Assembly: GCA_020226215.1 (NCBI GenBank)
Contig: CM035236.1
Location: forward strand, 63,633,653-63,697,652
Direction: 5' to 3'
From: Sindora glabra
Lineage: Eukaryota > Streptophyta > Magnoliopsida > Fabales > Fabaceae
Length of the DNA: 64,000 bases
The notes under the pieces were generated by a model, which did no database searches, was not told the origin of the DNA, and saw nothing but the letters and a program-made list of their open reading frames with translations. The translations under genes and the position numbers were made by a program. Below are positions 49,965 to 63,186 of the stretch, one piece after another (the first letter of the stretch is position 1; every line of letters starts with the position of its first letter).

Positions 49965-51074
49965 TGTCACAACCCAATCTCAATCATGACCGATGTGGAC
50001 TCTGATACTCGATTTCCACAATTCTTAATATTTTTTACTCTTTCTATTTAATGAAAGTTTCCAAATTCTTGAGGGAACTTGAAATTCTCTTTAAATTTTT
50101 ATGAAAAAAATAAATAGAGTCTTCCCTATTTTTAGACACTTTTTGAGGATCACATGCCCTAAAATTCAAAATCTATATATTCTTAAGTATGATAGCATTA
50201 GACAAACACATAGTACAATACAATTTCAAATTTATACACATACAACAATTTGACACCATGTCAATTAGCACGTTTTTATTCTTATTGCTAATTTTAATCC
50301 CAAGTGAACCTCCGACTATCAAATCCTTTAGCAAGTCAGTCTTAAATCTCCATAGATACTACAAAGCTTAAATTGAAAACAATGAAATAAATTAAAGTGA
50401 GTTACATGAACTTAGTGAGCATGTATCCGTACTAACTTGCAAATAATCAATTTTATATATAATAATCATAGATTAATCATATATTAAATTGGAAAATATT
50501 AGGAAACCCATTTTCTGGATTTTTGAAATATACGAAACCAAGCTTTGACATGGGAGCTCACCTACACATAACTTAAACTATATATCTCTTATCACAATTT
50601 AAAGAAATCTTAATTATTGATTAGTATACAACATTAGTATCATATCACGTACTATCCATTCTGGGTAAATATCATAATCACAAATAACTATTAAGGCTTA
50701 AGCATAAATAAATCATCTCCATAATAATATCCAATCATAAACAATTTTCAATATCACACATTCAATTATAGTAAATATATACAAATCACAAATATGTATA
50801 GGAGAGCTTAGTCTCATGTTACAATTATCAATAAGATCTTTAATACAAGATAACCAAATTCATCATGGAGCAATATCAAGAATACAATAGTATATATATT
50901 TTTACTATCAAGTTCACTTACACGGCTATAACATATAGATATCACAGAAAATTAATCACAATTCATTGATAATTATCTCCACTACCATTCTTTCGTTACG
51001 CACTCTAATCGATTAACATTCCCTTAAATAACTACTTATGCTTATATCATGAAACTAAGTTTATGCATGAGTAT

Positions 51075-51126
<52 letters not shown>

Positions 51127-53419
51127 GAATATAAAATCTAAACTATCAATAAAGAGATACAAATCACAACATTTAAATTATTTTTTTATTAAGATAAAAA
51201 TTTGTGGAGAGGTGTATACTCACTTAATATCGCCCAATATCCTCAAGGATTCCTAACTCTTTTGCTTTCACCTTCTATCTTTTCCTATTTCATAAGTTAC
51301 AATAATGAATTATAAATATGGGGTTATCACTTATTCTTCTTTGGATTTTACCACTTACAAGAAAAAATTTATATTCACAAATAAAATATAAATTTTAAGT
51401 TTTATAATTTTGTTTAGAGTGTCCACCCACTGCTTTTAAGCTTCTTGAGCTTGGCCTTAAGCATTTTGAGTTCCTTGAGTTCTTTTTAAGCTCTAAGATG
51501 GCATATTATATTGTCCAAGTATCTTGAACTCCTAACATACTAGCAATATAATTGCTCTATCTAATTCTCAAACACATTCAAAATAATTATTTTACCCACA
51601 GTCTTAATTTATATTCAATCATATCCCTAACGAGCTAGCAACCCTACCTATTTGACATATAATTGTCTAAATCATTAATGACATAATTATATATCCTTGC
51701 ATTACCCCATTTTTATTAGAAGTATAACTTAACTTTTAAACATAAAACCCCTTTCAAAACTTTCCTTCTATTATTCCTCCTAGATGAATTCCTTTTATAC
51801 ATAACAGCTCAATCTCCAAAGGCTATTATTTTGCTCAACTTTCACCTTAACCACTAAAGCTATTAACTTCATAAAAACATTTTAAGTTATATTTCCAATC
51901 ATGGTTCAAGTTAGAAATAAAATCTTCATGATCTAACACTAGTTAACTGATTATAATACCTAATAGAGTAAACTTCAAATTTTTATGAAGAAAGTCACCT
52001 ATAAATTTATAATATTATGAAATTCATTAACAACATTATAAGAATGAAATTATCCCTAAAAAAATCAAATCATATGGTTCTTGTAACAACCCAAAATCAA
52101 TACTTCAAACATTGTAAAATAGGCTAGACTTTCATACACTAGTTCTTTCATAATCTAAAATATTTATCTAGTAATTTAGAACTAATAGAATATAGCATTT
52201 CACCTTGAATAGATCAATTACTTGCTAGACCAAGGTGAGAGAAAGGCTGTCAAGATAGTGCTTTATTGAGTTTGTTAACAACCTTGAGTTGTGGTGTGAT
52301 CAAAAAACCCAATTTAGAGCTACTCCTCATGTGATTTACACTCACCATCAAATGAAAGGGAGATAGAAATAGAAATAATAGTGCCTAACAATAGAAAACC
52401 ATAGTAATAGTGTCGAGATCAAAAGTAGGGGTGCGACTAAAAGAGAAAGAAATAAGGGAAGCTTTAAGAATATTTAGGGGAGAAAGAAAATTGGCCATAG
52501 TAGTAGTTATTGAAGTTAGGATGGAACTGCCAGAAGTAGTAGTGTTGAACTCCATCAGTAGTAATGAAAATAAGAGTAGAGAGGGAAAGAGAGAAAGAAG
52601 TGGTGAGGGAGTAAAGAGAAAGAAAGGAGTACTAGATTTTTGAAGAGAGAGGAAGCAATAGTGAAGAGAGAGAGAGGGTTGGTGTTAGTGGGGGAGATGA
52701 GAGAGAAAGGAGTCTAAAAAATATATAAAAAGCAAGAGTTGGAAAAGGTAACATAAGTAAGAAAGAAACACTAACTTACTAAAAGAAAAGAAAGGGTACC
52801 TAAAGAAAAATAAAGAAAGGGTGCTGGGGGTTTTGTTATAATGCTTCTCATCCCTATGTAAGCTCACCTTTCCAAATAAATCCTAGCCTTACATTTCAAA
52901 TTCAAGATCATCCTAGCCATTAATTTAATTTAACAACTTATTTTTATAAAACTAACTTTATGATCTCAACTTCATTATTTTCAAACTCCCCTTAATATAT
53001 ATAAATATTTTTGTAATAACTTGATAAATTTGTATATTCTAAAATAAATATTTTAATCCCTATAATTTTCAAAAATAGTTTATCAAATACAAACAATTTA
53101 TTTCATAAATCTCCATACTTCTAATTACTAAAAGTATTTCTAGTTTATGAGAAAATATTTATAGAAGATTGAAATAAATCTAGAATTGATAATGACCATA
53201 TAAAAATAATTATATTTTTCAAATATTATCTTTAGTATCATTTTTTAATATTTTAGAACCTTTAGAAAGGAAAGAAATTTACAATAAAATATTAACTAAA
53301 TAAATAAAATAAATTATCACAAGTATTAGAATTTATAAAACTTAAATATTAACCAATTAAATAAATACTCCTAAGCATTGAAATTTATAAAAATTTAAAT
53401 ATTAATATGAGATATTACA
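49965..53419 (-). mobile_element. Solo LTR K of the 3.5-kb family, near full length
   Basis: On the plus strand it runs from TGTCACAACCCAATC to GAGATATTACA, 3455 bp without a visible insertion, and gives the best estimate of the family LTR length. The purine-rich leader block is at 52340-52850 and the AT-rich terminal part at 52960-53419. The flanks are CTAGT and CTAAC, which agree at three of five bases, so the duplication has decayed or is absent. No primer-binding site or polypurine tract adjoins. The open frames at 52410-52643 and 52685-52867 lie in the purine tract. Confidence 0.85.
51077..51121. repeat. (TA)n microsatellite
   Basis: An uninterrupted TA tract of about 45 bases inside K. 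Confidence 0.95.
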
Positions 53420-55189
53420 CTAACCCAAAATGATAACCCATTTGTCCATAATAGCTAACCACTACTCTAGAATTCTAGAGAGGGGCAAGATTAAAGTAGA
53501 ATAGTCACCTATTTGTCCCAGAATGACTAACCATTTGTCTTTATTTTTCTTTAAGGATTTGAGTCCAACATAGAAGAGTCATAACTCTTTTATCTTATAC
53601 TCAATTAAGAAGAACCACCTATCATTTGTAAGGTGGTTGAGTCTACTTCCAAATGAAATTAGTTTCAAACTAATATCTTATATAGATTTTGAGATATCAT
53701 AAAATAGTGGGTAAAGGTCATAAATTCAAGATTTGTGAAAAACTAAATTTTTACTTCTAGCTTATAAAGAACATAACTTGTTCAAACCATAACCATGTTA
53801 AGTAAAAAGACTAATTTATAAAATATCAATTAAGTCTATTTTTATATAAAATAAGATTCATAAACAAAAGATTGTAATTTTTGAGTTGCTTGTAAAACAT
53901 CATTCAAAGGTTAAAACTATAACAACTATAAAGTGGACTACATTTGATCTACAATGTATTATCATAATATTTAATGGTCTAATATGGTATATATGGTTCC
54001 TAACATTAAAGTAAGATAGTTCATGACATTTGTGAGATATATACATTAAATCAAAATTCGGATGTTGTATCATATAATGTATATTGTAATAAACTTATTA
54101 CATTTATCTTGGAATGAAATATATTACGTGATCATGCATTTAAGGCATAGTAATTCTACCATATATGATATGCATAAATTCATGATGCTGTTGATGCTAT
54201 GGAATTGTCTGACCATGTGTTGAGGCATAGAATTGTTTGATTAATATGATGAAAATAGTTTATGCCACGATATAAGAAATGAAAGCATTGAGTAAATACG
54301 AACAAAGAAATATGACAAAGGCAATGTGTATGTTGGTAAATTGAATCTTAATAGAAAGAAAGGTAGGGTAGAAGGTTGGTGTGGAAGGAATAAAAATGAA
54401 AAGGAAGGTGGGCTATAAGGTTAAACTAGGAGTCACTAGGTGGATGTATTCCTTTATGTGCATAATTATTATTAGATGTGTGACTAGATGAATGTTTATT
54501 AACTCAAATTATTTTCATATGATATAACAATGGTAATGTGATTATGAATAGGTCATTTAAGGCTATTTAAGGATGTATGTGATGATATGGTTATGAATGA
54601 GCCTTTCTTGGTTGTTTGTTATACGAATTGATAATTATGAAAGCATTATTATGATAGATTTTATAGAAGGATGATTCAGTTGGCAAGATTAATCTATTAT
54701 TTTGCATATTTATGTTGGATTATTAACTCACTAAACCTTGACTTCTATATTTTATTTTGCAAATATACGAGATGAGTCTCCACCACCACTTATTCAAAGC
54801 TTGGATGGTAAGCATACCTTCTGAGTCAGCCTTAATAGTACATGATATCTATAAATAGACTACTTTAGGCCTTTCTTTCTTACTACATTTCTTCATTGAT
54901 TAACTAATATTGTGACGATTAAATTGAATTAGGTTGTTGGAAACTAGGTAGTAGGTTCCACATCAATGATAACTAGATTAGGGTTGTGATAAACTTGGCG
55001 GATGTAGTCATGGCTAACTCCTTATAAGTTTAAATTTTAATTTGCTAAATAATAATACCATCTTTTCCTATTAATATATGAAAGATTTCCTAGATTTCTA
55101 TGTATGCAATGCTAGGTTAGAGTGAGAATGCAATTTAAGCTAGTGAAAACTAGGTAATAAGTTCTATTGACTATGGTTCGGTCATGACA
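53420..55189 (+). mobile_element. LTR J of a different family, 3' part
   Basis: The segment ends GGTTCGGTCATGACA at 55189, a typical Ty3/gypsy LTR 3' end, and contains TTAACTCACTAAACC (54722) near the presumed R region. Its body does not match the 3.5-kb family. A perfect 16-bp palindrome, CTCTAGAATTCTAGAG, lies at 53465-53480. The left edge is hidden by K. No primer-binding site follows. Confidence 0.5.
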
Positions 55190-56439
55190 CCAACCTTTTC
55201 CTTTAGGGTCAACCTTATCCCCTCATAAAGAGGCATATGGATCATGTGTAATAAGGCACTATTTATGTTATCTCCCCTAACATCATTAAGCAAATTCAAT
55301 GAATCATTCATCACAATAGCATTAGTGTTTCAACTAGCATTTCAATCACTTTGTCACAATAACAATATTGACATATTTAAATGTAAAAAATGTTTCACCT
55401 AGTATACGAATCTAATAGAATTGTTTAATTTTCCATATAATATGAATGTAGCATCTGATGTCATGTAACACTTACCAAACATGTAGAAACCATGCTATTA
55501 ATAGGTAGTTTAGACATACTATTGTATAATATATAAGTTAATAAATTTAATATGAACTTGATATTATCTTAATTGACCTTAGATCATTGTAATTTCATAT
55601 CCTAATAAAAAATCTTGACATGTTTTAGGTTTTCATTTAACTCGTTAAGCACTTTATTAATATTTTTGTTTCTATCTAACTCATTATCTAGGATTTTCTA
55701 AAGAAAATTTAAGTTTGGAATGCTTATATGGGTAACTATATAAACTATATAACATTTGAATAAGAAAAATCCTAATCTCAATTAATTTGATATAGTTTAA
55801 TTTAAACATGTTTTTTAATTAGTTTTTAGAAATATTTAAGTGGCTTTTTTAATAAAGTGGAAATTAATAATATTTTGAAAATTCATCATTTTGAATTAAA
55901 ACCTAAAATTTTAATTTTTATTATTTAGAGTTTCTATTATTATCTTTTTGATATTTAATTTGAATTCAAATCAAGGTATTTCCTTATATACAATTATGTC
56001 TTTAGTAAATTGAGATTAAGATATAAATTAATGACAAATGTTGGCATTTACTTAAATGAAAAAATGGAAATATAGGAATAATGCAAGCAAGTTAGCCTTT
56101 ATATCTCTAGAAAGCAATTCTAACATGTATAGTCAATTATGTAATGACTACATGAACCTATAAAGCAACTTTACCTAAGTATAGTTAAATATGTAGTTAA
56201 CTTTGTTTATCTAAAGTCTAACCTTGATAAGCATAATCAATTATATAGTTAACTACTATATCACAATTTGTAGATTTTCTTGCAAAATCACTATTAATCC
56301 AACACTTTCAACCCTTAAATCCTATATTTATCTTCCATCAAAATTCATTATAACTATTTCCATTTGGCAAGATCCACCTAAAAATAACTTAATCTCATGC
56401 TTAGATTAGCATTTTCTACAAAATCCTATATAACTTTAT
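55190..56439. other. Unassigned AT-rich sequence
   Basis: Nothing recognisable. The open frame at 56224-56409 is Ile/Tyr/Asn-rich, as expected by chance. Confidence 0.4.
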
Positions 56440-57136
56440 AACTTTTTAATTGTAAACAAAATGATTAATTTGAGTAGATATTTAATTGGAATGTTATTCA
56501 CCTTCTATGGAAGGGATATTAGATGGTGGGAAATCATGGACTGCTTTCTTCTAATTACTTAAAAATCAAGATTTGGAGTTATGGTTTTCAAAACTCCTTT
56601 TGAACTAATATATTTAAATCATCCTAACTCCAAAGAGAAAAGTGAAAGAAGATTTCTATATGGATAGAAAAATAGAATTCAATACCTTGTTCACTTGAAT
56701 AGGAGAAGAACAGAGTGAGGAAGGTTGTGTTAATTACTCTTGCCTTAAATGGAGAAGAGAAGGAGGCAGAAGAAGAAGAAAAATAAAATAGGAGAAATTT
56801 ATTAATTTTTGAAATATATTAAAGGTAGAAGTCCTAAAGGCAATTTAGGAAATAAGGTCATAAATCTCCTTCTCATTTACATTCCCATCCTTACTCATAT
56901 TTGGATTCAAAAACATTTCAAATTAGTCTTTTATTAAAATTTTTCAACACAATTTCATATTAATTCTTATGATCAACTTACTCTTTTCCTCTCTCAGTAA
57001 TTCATAGGATTTATGTTTATCCATTGGAACAAAAGTAAAATAAAAAAAAATAATGAATAAATTTATAATTAAACATATAACAATTAGGTAAATAAGTAAA
57101 TAAAAAAGGTAAATTTCAATTCCTAGGGGTGTAACA
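56440..57136 (-). mobile_element. LTR fragment L
   Basis: On the minus strand it begins TGTTACACCCCTAGG at 57136, a common Ty3/gypsy LTR start. It reaches a pyrimidine-rich leader (56800-56740) and a donor-like AACAAGGTATTG at about 56689. The 3' end is not seen. Confidence 0.35.
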
Positions 57137-58423
57137 AAAATGATACAAATAGTTTCCCTACTCACTTTAGGTCCTATGTCCACCACTAATTATTAGTTTG
57201 TAATGTAAGATTGGATTTTTAGATTTTATTTGATAAAATAATGTCATAAACAATAAAAATAGGGTTGGGAGTTCCTTTATCCTCCATCTATATGTGGCTA
57301 ACTATACATGTATTAATAAATGGAATTCTAATATTGAAATCGCTAAAGATATGTATAAATGACTGTGGACTTGAATCTGTAATTAGTATGATTTTTCTTA
57401 TTATTTATTTTCAATTTCATTATAATGTAAGATCATCCTTACTTAAGTTCATAGTTCTTTCTCTTTTAACCATTATATATGGATGCCTTTATTTAGATTT
57501 TGGATATAATAATAATTAAGTTGATTATTAACTCACTAAGCCCTAGATTTATGTTTTTGTGAAACATTTTTTAGGTACCTAGGTAAGAACATAAGGTTTA
57601 TAGTGGCTATAGCATAGGAAGTGTGTGTATGTATGTATTTATCTAATTAGCAACAATAACAATTAGCATGAATATGTAACGTACTAAGTTAGTTATGTGA
57701 ACATATGTGCAAACCCATATTAGTGGATAATTTTAAACTTGAATTCCATGAAATTGAATAAATGGCAATTACACTTAAGAAAGAGAAAAATTTTCCAAAT
57801 AGATATATAGGCTTATGGAGCTAATCTAACATCAATTTCACATTAACCATTGCTCAATATTGCTTTATAGTAAGTATGTGAGCAATATGTGTTATTATTA
57901 ACTTAGCCATATTTGAATCCATTTTCTTCTTGTGTTCAAACATTATGACCCCTTTTTTTCATCATTTTAACACTTACTTTCAAGATCTTCATGAATTTCA
58001 TAGGTATTCCCACATTCATTCCCAATGTTTTGATCTTGATTATTATTTTCATAGTCTCTTAACAAAGTTATATGCATTGAAGGCATTAGACTATTCTTTC
58101 ATTAAAGAAATTTTTTAAAAAATAAGGAATGTAATACTATGCATGTACATTGAGTCATTAAGTTAAGCATTTCATGATTGCTCTTATCTATTTATTGTCA
58201 AATTAAGGCTTAAGCCTTAATAGTGAAAAAGGGATTGATAGGGTTATTTTCATTATCCCTACCATTATTTTGCCTATTATTTTGCGAGTCAGTAGGGTTT
58301 TATTTTCTTAAGTTGTCTAATAACATATATTTGCTTTTGGCATAGGTTAATTGTATTAGTTAGAGAACTCTCATTATTTTGCTCATTATTTTAAGTCTGA
58401 GGAGAATTATAAAGTAAACTCTC

Positions 58424-58424
<1 letters not shown>
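57137..58424. other. Unassigned AT-rich sequence with an LTR-like motif
   Basis: 57523-57580 carries ATTATTAACTCACTAAGCC followed by TTTAGGTACC, resembling J at 54720-54820, so a small LTR piece may be present. The open frames at 57265-57519 and 57930-58118 show no domains. Confidence 0.35.

Positions 58425-58504
<80 letters not shown>
58425..58504. repeat. (TAA)n microsatellite, about 26 units
   Basis: 80 bases of uninterrupted TAA repeats. The length suggests a recent, probably polymorphic array. Confidence 0.97.
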
Positions 58505-58536
58505 TTGGAACTAGAAGTCAAGATCTTACTACTTTT

Positions 58537-60291
58537 TGTAACGCCTAAGAAATTTATCTATGGTAATTAGGCACAAATTATAATATATTAGAAGTTATAA
58601 CCACATAAATGATAAAGTATATGAGAATAAGTAGGGGAGTGACATAGACGGTATGAATTGGATTCAAATAAAAGAAAGTTAAAGATTTTAGTTAGAAATA
58701 ATTTTATTGGTTTTAGATTATTGATAATAAAAAAAAGATTAAGGATAAAGATTATTTAAAAAGATACTCAATAAAAATCATAGGAAGTAGAATTTGAAAA
58801 TATGAAAGCCACATTCTAGAAGATGTAGCATGAAAATAAAAGTAATAAGGGAAATTAAAAATATTGAAAGGGTTAACAAGAATTAAGTGGAATATTAGGG
58901 AAATTGAAAGTAAATTATATGTTTGCAAAATTTATGCTTACTTGGTAATGTTTTAACTATCAATCAATATAGGAAGGTTTGATCGATGAATTGCTTAAAT
59001 ATTTGGAATGTTAACGTCCAAAGATTTAACCTATGTGAATCTTGTGATTTAATTCTCACCCAATTAATACTAAAATTTTCTTGAATTTAGGATAAAACCA
59101 GACAACACCATACTAACCAACCTATAGTATTTTGGTTATAACCTTTTTTAAGGGCTTTAATTAATGCAAAATTAATGTCATTGATTAGAGGACAGATAAG
59201 GCTATTTTCTATCAAATTTTTACATAAAAATTTGAAGTATGCAATGAGATATGGATTTTCTCCTAAATATGATATGATTAGTGCCATAAAAAAAGGCATT
59301 TAAGGTATAAATGCAAATGTTAATGAAAAATGATTTAATGAGGTAAGAAAATTGAATGATGTTATATTTAGATCATGACCTAATTAAAATTGAAGTGTTA
59401 ACGGATCAACACATGCATAGACATAGGGATGGATCATTAAGAGTGAAAAATGATTCACAAGGACTCATACAAAAGACAAAGACCTAACCTCCAAAAAGAT
59501 GGCTAATAGTGTGAATGGACATAGACATCAAGAACCAAATAAAACAGCTTATTTGGCTCTAAGAATAAAAGGACTAAGTGTTCCATTATAGTTCCTCAAT
59601 AGAACCTAAAATCGCATTCAATTTGATTAAAACTTAGGAAGTAAGTCTACACTAGCTATTATTATTACACTAGAGGCCTCTTTGGCTAATGCATGTCAAG
59701 GTGAAATTAATTTAATTTAAAATCTATCGCATAAGATAAAAAAAAGGGAATAATAGGATTAGGAGAAGGGATAACAAGCCAATAGGATGGTGGGACAAAT
59801 GGCATATTTTGTGTCTTAAACAAGTTAAGAATAATAAAACTCCCCTTTCCTCTCTTGAATGCACAACATTTTCCCTAAATATCAAGAACTGATCCTTTTT
59901 TCTTTTCTTCCATACTAAGGTTGAATCTTTCCACTTCCACACACACCTATCAATTTTCAACTTCTTTACATTTCTCATAACGAGGCCACTATTAAAGGCA
60001 AAAGGAAAGAAATTGACTTCTAAAAGTATACATAACTATTTAGAATAAGGAAAGCCAACAAGCAAGTGAGGTTTCACTCCCTTAATTTCTCTCTTTTATG
60101 GTTTTGTTAGAAGTTTGTACTAATTTGAGGTATTTTGCTTGTGGATGAACTTAATGATGGAAATATATCCAACCCTATCATCAACTAAGTGAGTATTGTC
60201 CTTACACTCTTATGATAGGATTTTTATCATATCACCTACTAAAGTTTGATGAAAATTGCATGAAATTTAAAAGTGAGGATCATTTAAAAAT
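58537..60291 (+). mobile_element. LTR fragment M
   Basis: It starts TGTAACGCCTAAG. After about 1.3 kb it shows a pyrimidine-rich leader (59840-59960) and then a CTAAGTGAGTATTG donor-like site at about 60185, the same layout as 49340-49964. It is cut by LTR I at 60292. No coding region is seen; the open frames at 59087-59299 and 59724-59978 are not supported. Confidence 0.4.
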
Positions 60292-63186
60292 TGTCACAAA
60301 CCAATCCTAATCATGACCTATGTAGATCTCAATACTCAATTTCCATAAGCCTTAATATTTTTCACTCTAAACTATCTAATTAGAATTTTCATATTTTTGT
60401 GGAGACTCAAACTATACTCAAATTTTATAAAAAAATGAATAAAGTCTCCCTTATTTTTGAATACTTTCTGAGGGCTACTCACCCTAAACTAAGAAACTTG
60501 TGAATTTTTCTTAGATATAATAGCATTACATACACTCATAATACTATACAATTTCAAACTTATACATAGATAAATAATTCATCATGTCTAATACTAAATC
60601 AACAATATCTCTATCTTAAATTATAATCCTACTCTAACTATCAAAATCCTATAACAAAGTAGTCATGATTTTTCATAGATGCAACAAGATCTAAGCATGC
60701 TTATTTTAACTTGAAATATTGAAAAATAAAATAAAGTGAGTTATAAGAACTCAATGAGCATATATCTACCACTACCTTGTAAAAGATCAATTTTAAATAT
60801 AATAATCATTAGTCAATCATGTACTAAATTATAAAATGTTAGCAAACCTATTTTTAGGATTTCTGAATTATACAAAACCAAGCTTCAGATTGAGCATTCA
60901 CCTACACATAACTTAAATTTTATATTTCACATCACAAATCATAGAAATCTTAACTATTCATTAGTACACAATATTGTTATCATGTCACATACTATCCATT
61001 TTAGGTAGACATCACAATGACAATTAGCCATTAAGACTTAAATATAAATAAATCATCTCAATCACAGATAAATTCCAATATCACGTCACATCACACATTT
61101 AGTTATAGTAAACATGCATGTAGTTGCTTTTTTATTTCTAGGTCAATCCTATATCCTTTTTAACTATTTATCGAGAATTTCCCATCTAGCTTTCAAACCA
61201 TCATTCCACTACAATTCATAATTTCCAATGCCATCCATGGTAGGACTCGTAGATAATATACACATGAGAGCTGAACTCTCATATCATAATTATTCATAAA
61301 AACTTCAATGCAAAGTACACAACAGTATATGCATAAGTATATAACAATACTATCATGTTCTCCTATATTGCCATGACATGCAAATATCATTAAAACTCAA
61401 TCATAATTCATCAATTGTTAGAAACATCACTACCATGCTTTTGCTATGCATGGTCAATTATCATTTACTTAAATAGCTAATTGTACTTATACATGAAATT
61501 GAATTTACACATAAATATATAGATGCACACATGAATATGGAATTTCTACTATCAATAAGAAAAATGCAATTCACAACATTTAAAATACCTTTTATTACGA
61601 TATTAATCTATGGTGAGATATATATTCACATAATAATATTGATCCACCCATGGAAGTTCCAAAGCATCTATATCCATCTTTTCACATTTTTCTCCCCTAT
61701 CATAATTTACAAGAATGATTTATAAATATATCAAATTTACTTATTTTCTTCTCAATTTACTATCATGAAATCTAATTGGGGTATTTAAATATTCCATATT
61801 ACAATTATATTATCTCTTTATTGAGTTAATCACTGGAAACTGAAAATATGCTTTTTAATGGTAATTTGAAATCAAACTTATACATATGAAAACATTAAAA
61901 TTCAATGTTTTAGAAAAGCTCATTTGGTGCCACTCATTCATCCTAGGCTATTGCATTCTTTATTTTCAAATTTATCATTAAAAATTAAAAATTCGTGCAT
62001 ATGACAACTTCACAATCTAGCCTATATAATAATTAAAATGTTAGACTCTGATAATATGAATATACTTTAAGTATACTAGTCTAATAATCTTGAGTATAAA
62101 ATCCATATTTTATCAATGCTATACTAAGTATCCAAATAATATGATAAAATAAAGTTTTCTTAGGTCAAATTGGAATCTTTCAAAATATGAAAATATAACA
62201 CTTTGTAATTACTTAATCATAAGATTCTAGCAATCTATATCATAAAAATCTTATTTTCATTTTATCATTTTTTTGAAACTATCATCATGTATTTGAATTT
62301 GCTTAGAACATAGCTTTTCTAAAACACACAACTACCATTAAAAATATTACCATATAATACTCTAAAATAATTCTACTCTAGTCATTTAAACATTTTCTGA
62401 AATAAAAATTACATCTTTTTAATCTATTATCCTTCATCTCAATTATGTAAAAATGGGTTTTCCAAATTAATTTCAAATTATTTGTAATAATTAGATATAA
62501 TACTCTAGATAAACTTCAATCACCTTATCCTAACATTCCATTATATAAAAATGTTATTTTTCAAAAGCACTAGCAAGAGTCTACAATATGTATAAAATGG
62601 GTTTATCTTGAATGAAGCATCAAAACATCATAAATATTAAAGTTTCATCATATAGATTATTTCACCATTCTCCAAAGTACTCGTTGGAGCTTGTTGGTGG
62701 CAAAGACTTGTTGGATCATTGGTAAAGCAAACTAACTAAAGGCCCTAACCTTTGCTATCTAGGGCCAGCCATGAATTTCACCTCCTCACATGCTATTAGC
62801 TGTTGTCACTAGATGGTGGCTTGAGAGATGCAAGCAGACAATGGCAACTAACATGTCAAAACATCAATTAGTGGAAAATAGGCCAGCTTACCCTTCTTAT
62901 CTGTTGTTTCCAGTTGGACTTGAAAAGATACTTCCAATGTCATTAGTGGTTAAGTGGATGGCAATAGGATAACAGTAAAGTAAGGCATTGATAACAAGGG
63001 AGGCGGGAGGGAGAAAGAGAGAGAAGCTATTGGAAAGAGGAAGAAAAAAGAAAAAGAAAGAGAATAAGATGAGGGAGAAGCCAGTGAGCTGAGAGAAAAA
63101 TCTAATGGGGGAAAAAGAGAATGCAGTTGAAAATACAAAATAAAAGGGTAGAAAGAAATTATAAAAATGGGAGGTACATGTTTTAA
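60292..63186 (-). mobile_element. LTR I of the 3.5-kb family, 5'-truncated
   Basis: On the plus strand it starts TGTCACAAACCAATCC and follows A closely (CATAAGCCTTAATATTTTTCA, then the block with CTAATTGTACTTATACATG that is split by R2 in A). It reaches the purine-rich leader tract at 62980-63170. The last roughly 530 bp, ending GATATTACA, are missing where N begins. The overlapping open frames at 62790-63276 lie in the leader block and are rich in Phe/Ser/Leu only because of its pyrimidine bias. Confidence 0.8.
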
